Source: ZC4RG30 sp965652645 | Lineage (GTDB): Bacteria > Pseudomonadota > Gammaproteobacteria > Steroidobacterales > Steroidobacteraceae | Reading direction: 5' to 3' | Length of the DNA stretch: 39,835 nt | Assembly (NCBI GenBank): GCA_965652645.1 | Contig: CBFGXE010000024.1 | Span: 1 to 39,835, forward strand | Shown: positions 8,127 to 14,525 of the stretch, piece after piece | Position numbering within the stretch: the stretch's first letter is position 1 | How the letters are laid out: each line of letters starts with the position of its first letter | The notes under the pieces: generated by a model | The model's database searches: none | What the model was told of the DNA's origin: nothing | Seen by the model: only the letters and a program-made list of their open reading frames with translations | Translations under genes and position numbers: made by a program

Positions 8127-8155
8127 TTGCACCGCCTGCCGACAGCGGCTAAATT
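8127..8155 (+). promoter_or_regulatory. Candidate sigma-70 promoter of the TonB-dependent receptor gene
   Basis: TTGCAC (8127-8132), a 17-base spacer and TAAATT (8150-8155) give a plausible but weak -35/-10 pair. The predicted transcription start, near 8162, falls inside the inverted repeat described next. That arrangement would suit repression. Confidence 0.35.
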
Positions 8156-8177
8156 TTGTTGACAATATCGTTAACAA
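8156..8177. promoter_or_regulatory. Operator-like inverted repeat upstream of the receptor gene
   Basis: TTGTTGAC-N6-GTTAACAA is an inverted repeat with 8-base arms and one mismatch. The left half also reads TTGTTGACAA, a TTGT-N2-ACAA element like those bound by some FadR-type GntR regulators. It lies 39 bases upstream of the receptor ATG in an AT-rich island. Candidate binders are the divergent LysR and the GntR/FCD protein encoded at 10935-11654. Confidence 0.5.
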
Positions 8178-8215
8178 TAAATTGCAGCGCCATTGCGGCG
8201 CCGGAACGGGGAAAC

Positions 8216-10903
8216 ATGGATCAGTTGTCTCTGTCGCAGAGTGTCCGCCGTGCATTGATCGGGACCGGCGCCCTCCTTGGCGCCATGCCGCTGCTGGCGG
8301 CTGCCCCCGGTGGCCAGGACAACGCCCAGGCCGATGAGGAGCTCGCCGAAGTGGTCGTCACTGGCAGCCGCGTACGTGGCAGCGCGCCGGTGGGCTCGGC
8401 GGTGATCACGCTCGACCGCGAGATGCTGGAGTCGGCAGGGCAGTCCACCATCGACCGCATCCTCAAGGACATCCCGCAGAACTTCGACCTCGGCGTGAGC
8501 GAGAACTCGCGCGCCCAGTCCGGCGGCAGCGGCAACATCGTCTATGGCAACACGGTGAACCTGCGCGGCGTGGGCCCCTACGCCACGCTGGTGCTGCTGG
8601 ATGGCCACCGTGTCACCAACAATTCCCGCAGCACGGACCCCTCCATCCTGCCCACCCTGGGCGTGGAGCGCATCGAGGCGGTGGCCGACGGCGCTTCGGC
8701 CGTCTACGGTTCCGATGCCATCGCCGGCGTGGTCAACCTGATTCCCCGCCGCAGCCTTGATGGCGTGGAGGCCTTCGTGCGCTACGGCACTGCCGGCAAG
8801 GAATTCGACGAGACGGTTGCGGGCCTGGCATGGGGGCGGGTGTGGGATGCCGGCCAGCTGATGCTGGCCTATGAACACGTGGACCGCAGCAACCTCTCTG
8901 GCGATGATCGCGGCTTTTTCGTCGGCGACCAGCGTCCCTTCGGCGGCCGTGACTACCGCACCACACGCTGCAATCCAGGCACGCTGGTGATCGATACGAC
9001 CACCTATGCAATTCCTGCAGGTGGCCTCACCCAGGCGAACGAGGGCGAGCTGGCGGCCGGCACCGCCAACCGCTGCAACGAGCTGACGGGGCAGGACCTG
9101 TTCCCGGAGCAGGAATATGACTCGATCGCCTCCACGTTCCGCCGGGAGCTGGCGCCCTGGGTGACGCTCATCGGTGATGCGTATTACAGCCGCCGCAAGT
9201 TCCGGCGCCATGCCGCCTACGCCACTGCGCGGCTGAACGTGCCGGAAAGCAATGCCTGGTTCGTGCGGCCCACCGGCTTCGAGGGTGACAGTTATTCGAT
9301 CGACTACACCTTTGCAAACGACCTCCCCACCAACGACACCTACGGCAAGGCCGTGAACTGGCAGGTCACCCCCGGCCTCCGGTTCACTTTGCCGCTCGGG
9401 TGGTCGCTGGAGGCGGTGGTCGGTTATGGCAAGACCCGCGACGATGCCGACAGCACGCGCGGGGTGAACAACGCGGCGCTCAACGCCGCGCTGGCCAGCT
9501 CCGATCCGGCAGCGGCGTTTGATCCCTACGGGCTGGGTCGTACCCAGCCGTCGGTGCTGGCAGCCATTTCCGACCAGATCTTCCTCGCGCCCACCAACAG
9601 CGACTTCACCGGCTACGAACTGCGCCTGAACGGCACGCTGTTCACGCTGCCCGGTGGCGATGTGGGCCTGGCCACCGGCTATGAGCGCCAGGACATCGAG
9701 GTGGCGCTGGGCTCGGCCCGCGGCGCCCCGACCACGCCCGTGGCCTGGCGACACTTCGACCGGCAGGTGGATTCCGCCTATGCAGAGCTGCAGATTCCGT
9801 TGTTCGGTGTCGGCAATGCGCGGCCGGGCTTCGAACGGCTCACCCTGAACGCCGCCCTGCGCCATGACGACTACAGCGACGTGGGCAAGACCACCAACGA
9901 GAAGTTCGGCCTGTCGTGGAAGCCCGTGCCGCAACTGACCATCCGGGGCAGCTACGGCACCTCGTTCCGCGCGCCGCTGATCTCGCAGATCTACGGCAAC
10001 AGCAACAACCTGTACGTGCAGACCTACCAGAATCCCGTGGGCGACCCCATTGTTGGCGTGGCGCTGTCGGGCGAGAACCGGGACCTGGGGCCGGAGAAGG
10101 CCACCACCTGGTCCACGGGCATCGACTGGGAGCCGCTGTCGAACGTGAGCGTGGGCCTCACCTACTTCGACATCAACTACCGCAGCCAGGTGGAGGCGTA
10201 CCTCTCCAACCTGACCCTCCTGGCGCGCGAGGCGGACTTCGACGGCACGGGCATCATCGTGCGCGGTGCGGCGGCCGGCGAGCGTGTGCAGGAGCTGCTG
10301 GATGCCGGCATAACGATCGCCGCAGGTTCGCTGCCCGGCGGCAGCGCCGCCAACGTGACGCTGTTCGTCGACGGCCGCAACCAGAACCTGGGCGTCTCGA
10401 ACATGAAGGGCTTCGACCTTTCCACCAGCTACCGGCTGGAGACCGAGGATCGTGGCACCTTCCGCTTCTCCCTCACTGGCAGCTACCTGACGACGTTCGA
10501 CGTGGCCATCACGCCGAATGCGGCGCCGACCGACCGCCTCAACACCATCTTCAATCCGCTGAAGCTCAAGCTGCGTGCCGGCGTGGCCTGGAACCGCGGG
10601 CCGCTGGGTGCCTCGTTGCTGGTGACGCGCATCCATGGCTACCAGAACAACGTGGTCACGCCTGTCGAAGGCGTGGGTCCCTACACGCCGGTGGACGCGA
10701 CCTTCAGCATGGACCTCGGGCAGCTCTTCGGCTCCCCGCAGTTCGAAGACCTGGACTTCGGCGTGGAGATCCGCAACCTGCGCGACGAGGGTCCGCCTTA
10801 TGTGAACCTCGTCCCGGGCGTCAATGGCAGTGGCGGCTATGACGCCACGACCACCAATCCCGTTGGCCGCATGTTCGCGGTGAGCCTGCGCAAGAAGTGG
10901 TGA
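8216..10903 (+). CDS. TonB-dependent outer-membrane receptor
   Basis: An 895-residue receptor. The ATG at 8216 has GGGGAA a few bases upstream and opens a signal peptide of about 33 residues (MDQLSLSQSVRRALIGTGAL, then LGAMPLLAAAP). A TonB-box-like ELAEVVVTGSRVRG is followed by the plug domain (VNLRGVGPYATLVLLDGHRV and ADGASAVYGSDAIAGVVNLI). A long 22-stranded barrel region follows, ending in the aromatic C-terminal residue (FAVSLRKKW) needed for BAM-dependent insertion. It has no FecA-type signalling extension. Such receptors import scarce ligands (siderophores, vitamins, oligosaccharides, aromatic compounds) using TonB energy; the ligand cannot be deduced. It lies between the LysR-sulfatase-GH43 group and the GntR-TRAP group and could serve either. 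The -35-like TTGACA at 8159 is probably part of the operator. Confidence 0.93.
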   Translation: MDQLSLSQSVRRALIGTGALLGAMPLLAAAPGGQDNAQADEELAEVVVTGSRVRGSAPVGSAVITLDREMLESAGQSTIDRILKDIPQNFDLGVSENSRAQSGGSGNIVYGNTVNLRGVGPYATLVLLDGHRVTNNSRSTDPSILPTLGVERIEAVADGASAVYGSDAIAGVVNLIPRRSLDGVEAFVRYGTAGKEFDETVAGLAWGRVWDAGQLMLAYEHVDRSNLSGDDRGFFVGDQRPFGGRDYRTTRCNPGTLVIDTTTYAIPAGGLTQANEGELAAGTANRCNELTGQDLFPEQEYDSIASTFRRELAPWVTLIGDAYYSRRKFRRHAAYATARLNVPESNAWFVRPTGFEGDSYSIDYTFANDLPTNDTYGKAVNWQVTPGLRFTLPLGWSLEAVVGYGKTRDDADSTRGVNNAALNAALASSDPAAAFDPYGLGRTQPSVLAAISDQIFLAPTNSDFTGYELRLNGTLFTLPGGDVGLATGYERQDIEVALGSARGAPTTPVAWRHFDRQVDSAYAELQIPLFGVGNARPGFERLTLNAALRHDDYSDVGKTTNEKFGLSWKPVPQLTIRGSYGTSFRAPLISQIYGNSNNLYVQTYQNPVGDPIVGVALSGENRDLGPEKATTWSTGIDWEPLSNVSVGLTYFDINYRSQVEAYLSNLTLLAREADFDGTGIIVRGAAAGERVQELLDAGITIAAGSLPGGSAANVTLFVDGRNQNLGVSNMKGFDLSTSYRLETEDRGTFRFSLTGSYLTTFDVAITPNAAPTDRLNTIFNPLKLKLRAGVAWNRGPLGASLLVTRIHGYQNNVVTPVEGVGPYTPVDATFSMDLGQLFGSPQFEDLDFGVEIRNLRDEGPPYVNLVPGVNGSGGYDATTTNPVGRMFAVSLRKKW

Positions 10904-10914
10904 GCAAGGGGCAG

Positions 10915-10930
10915 GGGCGCACCAGCGCCC
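10915..10930. terminator. Hairpin between convergent receptor and GntR genes
   Basis: GGGCGC-ACCA-GCGCCC forms a 6-bp GC stem with a 4-base loop in the 31-base gap between converging stop codons. There is no T-tract on either strand, so its action as a terminator is uncertain. Confidence 0.3.
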
Positions 10931-10934
10931 ATGC

Positions 10935-11654
10935 TCAGGTATCGAAGTGGGTGTTCAGTTCGATGAGGGCGTCGAGGCCGTTGCGGATGTGCGTGCGCAT
11001 GGCGCGCTCGGCATCGTCCGCGCGTCGCTCGAGGATGGCCGCGGTAATGAGCTGGTGGTCGGCGTTCGCGGAGCGTATGCGCTGGGTAGTGTAGAAGCTG
11101 GCGAACAGCAGCCGGTAGATCGGCACCGAAAGCCGGGTGAGGAACTGCCCGATGTACTGGTTGCCGGACCCCTCGATGATCAGCCGGTGCCAGGCTTCGT
11201 TGAGGCGGGCAAATCGGTCATGATCGCCGGCATGCTCTCCATCGTTCATCTGCTGCTGGATCTCGGCCAGGCGTGCAAGCAGCGCGTCGTCGGCGCGCGC
11301 GGCACATTCCGCCGCGGCCAGGCCTTCCAGCGCCATGCGGGCCTGGTAGATCTGCCGCACCTCGTCGGGGCCGAGCTTCTTCACCGAGGCGCCGCGGTAT
11401 TCCTCGATGGTGACCAGGCCGTCGGATTCCAGCCGTCGCAGCGCCTCGCGCACCTTGCTGCGGCTGATGCCGGTGGCGCTGACAATGTCCGCCTCCACCA
11501 GGCGCTGCCCCGGCACAAGGCGTCCGTTGCGTATACGCTGGCGCACCCAGTCCGCCACGTGTGCCTGGTCCGCGGAGGGAGAGGCGGCTTCGGCCTTGCG
11601 CGGGGTGGACTTGCGGATGCGTCGGGTTGCTGTGCTGACTGATGTACGGGGCAT
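10935..11654 (-). CDS. GntR-family regulator with FCD effector domain
   Basis: A 239-residue cytoplasmic DNA-binding protein. After a basic N-terminal tail, a winged helix-turn-helix spans about residues 30-95 (GQRLVEADIVSATGISRSKV, then REALRRLESDGLVTI). The all-helical FCD domain (about 100-230) contains the likely metal-binding histidines in EAWHRL, ADHQLI and MRTHIRNG. FCD regulators usually sense small carboxylic acids and repress uptake and catabolic genes. It is divergent from the TRAP operon across a 63-base gap holding a perfect inverted repeat, so it is the probable regulator of that operon and of itself. It converges with the receptor gene at 8216. The ATG at 11654 has no strong ribosome site. 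Confidence 0.93.
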   Translation of the reverse strand: MPRTSVSTATRRIRKSTPRKAEAASPSADQAHVADWVRQRIRNGRLVPGQRLVEADIVSATGISRSKVREALRRLESDGLVTIEEYRGASVKKLGPDEVRQIYQARMALEGLAAAECAARADDALLARLAEIQQQMNDGEHAGDHDRFARLNEAWHRLIIEGSGNQYIGQFLTRLSVPIYRLLFASFYTTQRIRSANADHQLITAAILERRADDAERAMRTHIRNGLDALIELNTHFDT

Positions 11655-11665
11655 GATGGTGGGAA

Positions 11666-11678
11666 TGATCGACGATCA
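11666..11678. promoter_or_regulatory. Candidate GntR operator between divergent gntR and dctQ
   Basis: TGATCG-A-CGATCA is a perfect 6-base inverted repeat centred in the 63-base divergent gap. Its location suits autoregulation and control of the TRAP-dehydratase operon, but the sequence does not match a textbook FadR-type site and binding is unproven. Confidence 0.4.
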
Positions 11679-11717
11679 GGGCGAGTATCGGCAATCGGCA
11701 CGTGAAGTGATCCGCAC

Positions 11718-12170
11718 ATGAACCGCCTCCGCGGGATGGTTGTCTGGGTGGCGGGGGGCGCACTGCTCGTTGCCATGGCGGTGGATACCACGGCGATGCT
11801 CGGCCGGCAGCTGCACCGGCCCCTGCTGGGCGCCATCGAGATTGTCCAGGCGGCGGTGCTCGTGGGCGCGGCCGGCGCGCTGCTGATGGCGGCGCTGGCG
11901 GGCGTGCACGCACGGGTGCACCTGCTGGTGGACCGCCTGTCGCCGCGGGGTCGCATGTGGTCCGGCCGCATCCATGCCCTGGCGGCGGTGCTGTTCTACC
12001 TTGCCCTGCTGGTTGGCAGTGCCTGGATCGCCGCCGACCTCTGGTTCGGCCACGAGGAAAGCGAACTGCTGCTGATCCCCTATCGGCCGCTGCGGGTGCT
12101 GGTGCTGCTCACGCTGCTTGCCCTGCTCGGTCACGGTCTGTGGCAACTTTTCCGGCGGCAGCCGCGATGA
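11718..12170 (+). CDS. dctQ: TRAP transporter small permease (DctQ family)
   Basis: A 150-residue integral membrane protein with four predicted transmembrane segments (about residues 5-27, 40-62, 85-108 and 124-142) and the loop pattern of DctQ subunits (EIVQAAVLVGAAGALLMAAL, then HARVHLLVDRL). DctQ pairs with DctM to form the inner-membrane part of sodium-coupled tripartite transporters fed by a periplasmic binding protein. It is the first gene of the operon, divergent from gntR, and its TGA overlaps the dctM ATG (ATGA). Its substrate cannot be read from the sequence; the enzyme neighbours point to an organic acid that is then activated with CoA. Confidence 0.9.
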   Translation: MNRLRGMVVWVAGGALLVAMAVDTTAMLGRQLHRPLLGAIEIVQAAVLVGAAGALLMAALAGVHARVHLLVDRLSPRGRMWSGRIHALAAVLFYLALLVGSAWIAADLWFGHEESELLLIPYRPLRVLVLLTLLALLGHGLWQLFRRQPR

Positions 12171-13471
12171 ACAGCCCGGCCGCGGGGGTCATCGGGGTCT
12201 GCGCGCTGCTGGCGCTGCTCCTGCTGGGCATGCCCATCGGCATCGCCCTGGGCCTGGTGGGACTGGTCGGCCTCATCCTCACCATCGGCCTGGAACCCAC
12301 GCTCATCAAGGCGGGCGTGCTGCTGTTCGAGACCATGACGCGCTACGAGCTGGGCACGCTGCCGCTGTTCATGCTGATGGCGCACCTGTGCTTCTCGGCC
12401 AATGCCAGCCGGGATTTCTTCGACGTGGCCACGCGTTTCCTCGGCCACCGGCGCGGCGGACTGGCGATTGCCTCGGTGGCCGGCTGCGCCGGCTTCGGGT
12501 CGATCAATGGTTCCAGCCTCGCCACCACGGCCACCATCGGGCTGGTGGCGCTGCCGGAGATGCGCCGCCACGGCTACTCGGACGCGTTGTCCACCGGGGC
12601 GGTGGCCGCCGGCGGCACGCTGGGCCAGATGATCCCGCCCTCGGGCGCCCTGATCGTGTTCGGCATCGTTGCCGAACAATCCATCGGCAGCCTGTTCACC
12701 GCCGCCATCGTGCCGGGCATCACCCAGATGCTCAGCTACTTCATCGTGATCGCGGTGATCGTGCGCATCTGGCCGGGCATCGCCCCGCGACTGGCCCGGG
12801 TGGGCTGGAAGGAGCGGCTGTCGAGCCTGCGACGCATCGCGGACATCGGCCTGCTGGTGGTGCTGGTCACCGGCGGCATCGCCATGGGCTGGGTCACGCC
12901 GCCCGAAGCCGCGGCCGTGGGTGCGGCAGGCGCCATGTTGATCTGCGCGCTGCGCCGCCGATTCTCCATTGCCGGTCTGCGCGTTGCGCTGGAAGAGACA
13001 CTGAAGACCAGCGGCCTGATCTACATGGTGATCATCGGCGCATTGATCTTCGCGGCCTTCATCAGCGTCACCGGCCTGACCGAGCAGGTCGGGTCGGCCA
13101 TCGCGGGTCTGGGCCTGGGGCCCGTGGGCACCATGCTGCTGGTGGCGGTGTTCCTGCTGGTGATCGGCTCGGTGCTGGACGGCCTGGCGATGATGCTGCT
13201 GACCACGCCCATCCTGCTGCCGCTGGTGGCCGACCTCGGCCTCTCGCCGATCTGGTTCGGCATTTTCCTGGTGCGTGCGATGGAGATCGGCTTCGTGCAT
13301 CCGCCCATCGGCATGAACCTGTACGTGATCCAGGGCGTGGCCAGGGACGTGCCGCTGGGGCGCATTTTCAAGGGCGTGCTGCCATTCCTGGCGGCGGATC
13401 TTGTGCACCTGGCATTGCTGGTGGTGTTCCCCGTGATCGCACTGGGGCTGCCGCAGTGGCTGGGACGATGA
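12167..13471 (+). CDS. dctM: TRAP transporter large permease (DctM family)
   Basis: A 434-residue membrane protein with about 12 hydrophobic segments. Family landmarks include LLGMPIGIALGLVGLVG near the N-terminus, GSINGSSLATTATIGLVALP, GTLGQMIPPSGALIVFGIVA and, near the C-terminus, EIGFVHPPIGMNLYVIQGV. The ATG at 12167 overlaps the dctQ stop, which sets the start over in-frame codons further upstream. It forms the sodium-driven translocation channel with DctQ. The cognate binding protein is not adjacent but encoded three genes further on (17943). The 2-hydroxyacyl-CoA dehydratase-like gene begins 13 bases after its stop. Confidence 0.95.
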   Translation: MNSPAAGVIGVCALLALLLLGMPIGIALGLVGLVGLILTIGLEPTLIKAGVLLFETMTRYELGTLPLFMLMAHLCFSANASRDFFDVATRFLGHRRGGLAIASVAGCAGFGSINGSSLATTATIGLVALPEMRRHGYSDALSTGAVAAGGTLGQMIPPSGALIVFGIVAEQSIGSLFTAAIVPGITQMLSYFIVIAVIVRIWPGIAPRLARVGWKERLSSLRRIADIGLLVVLVTGGIAMGWVTPPEAAAVGAAGAMLICALRRRFSIAGLRVALEETLKTSGLIYMVIIGALIFAAFISVTGLTEQVGSAIAGLGLGPVGTMLLVAVFLLVIGSVLDGLAMMLLTTPILLPLVADLGLSPIWFGIFLVRAMEIGFVHPPIGMNLYVIQGVARDVPLGRIFKGVLPFLAADLVHLALLVVFPVIALGLPQWLGR

Positions 13472-13484
13472 AGGACGGGAGTTG

Positions 13485-14525
13485 ATGCTGGAGCTGGAAA
13501 GAAGACTGGCTGATCCGCTTGCCGCACTGGGTGGCGGCGACGGCGTGGGTTACGTGGGAGCGGACGTGCCGGTGGAAGTGCTGCTGGCCACGGGGCGTCC
13601 CTTCGGGCACCTGCCCTGGCGCACGGACGCTGCCACGTCCTGGGCGGACCAGTGGCTGGAGTCGAGTTTTCCGCTGTGGAGCCGGTCCATCCTCGAGCAA
13701 TGGCATGCCGGCGCCTTCGATGCGCTGCGCGATGTGGTCTTCACGCGCGCCGATGACGCCTCGCAGAGGCTTTTTTATTATGTGCGCGAGCTGCAGCGCC
13801 GGGGAAAGCTGCGGGGGCCGGCGCCGCGGATCTTCGACCTTGCCCTCGTGCGCCGCGCATCCAGCCTTGCGCACTCGGCCCGTGCGGTGGCCAGGCTGGC
13901 AAGCGAACTGGGCGCCGACGCGGACAACCTTGCCGCCGGCATAGGACACAGCAACATGATTCGTGGGCAACTCGACCGGCTGCAGGGCGCCAGGTCCGGC
14001 CATGGGCCCTGGCATGAGAACGTGACGCGCGCGGTGCTGTGGACCGATCCGGGTGCATGGCTGGCGGAGCTTGCGCCGCCTCCACCGGTGGACCGTCCAC
14101 GCGTGTTGCTGGCCGGCAGTTTCCCGCCGGATGCGCGCCTGCACCAGGCGGTGGAAGAGGGTGGCGCCTCGGTGGTTGCCGAGACGCACGGCTTCCGGCT
14201 CGACCGCCTCGGCAAACCATTGCTTGCAGGGGATGAGGAACCCGCGCGCGCCATTGCCCGGCATGCCATTGAACGCAGCGTCGGCCCGCGCTCATTCCAC
14301 GATGCCGCGCAATGGACCGTGCGGCAGGCACGTGCGCATCGCGCCGGCGCCGTGGTGCTGTGGCTCACGCGCGAGGATGAAAGCCTGGCCTGGCAGCTGC
14401 CGGCACAGCGCGCCGCACTGGCGGCCGCGGGCTTGCCATACCTGGCGTTGCCGGCGGCCAGTTGGCTGGCCGAAAACGAGGTGCTGGACCGCATCCGCAC
14501 CTTCTGCACGGAGCAGGCGCGATGA
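13485..14525 (+). CDS. 2-hydroxyacyl-CoA dehydratase/benzoyl-CoA reductase family subunit (HgdB/BcrC-like), cysteine-poor
   Basis: A 346-residue cytoplasmic protein. It fits the 2-HAD family fold: an N-terminal GYVGADVPVEVLLATGRPF segment (the vPeEli-A-G region), SRSILEQW and DVVFTRADDASQRLFYYVRE where family members bring cluster ligands, and a second Rossmann-like half (RVLLAGSFPPDARLHQAVEE, GAVVLWLTRED, GLPYLALP). Strikingly, it has one cysteine only, four residues from the C-terminus. The cysteines that usually hold a [4Fe-4S] cluster in the first half are absent (SFPLWSRS, RADDAS). It probably partners the cysteine-bearing subunit at 16660. GGGAG at -8 supports the ATG at 13485, and the TGA overlaps the next ATG. 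Function is inferred: dehydration of a 2-hydroxyacyl-CoA, or reduction of an aromatic or unsaturated CoA ester. Confidence 0.78.
   Translation: MLELERRLADPLAALGGGDGVGYVGADVPVEVLLATGRPFGHLPWRTDAATSWADQWLESSFPLWSRSILEQWHAGAFDALRDVVFTRADDASQRLFYYVRELQRRGKLRGPAPRIFDLALVRRASSLAHSARAVARLASELGADADNLAAGIGHSNMIRGQLDRLQGARSGHGPWHENVTRAVLWTDPGAWLAELAPPPPVDRPRVLLAGSFPPDARLHQAVEEGGASVVAETHGFRLDRLGKPLLAGDEEPARAIARHAIERSVGPRSFHDAAQWTVRQARAHRAGAVVLWLTREDESLAWQLPAQRAALAAAGLPYLALPAASWLAENEVLDRIRTFCTEQAR

Noticed and set aside
8159..8164. TTGACA as the -35 box of the first TonB receptor
   Set aside because: No acceptable -10 hexamer lies 16 to 18 bases downstream. The bases are better explained as part of the inverted repeat, with a promoter further upstream.
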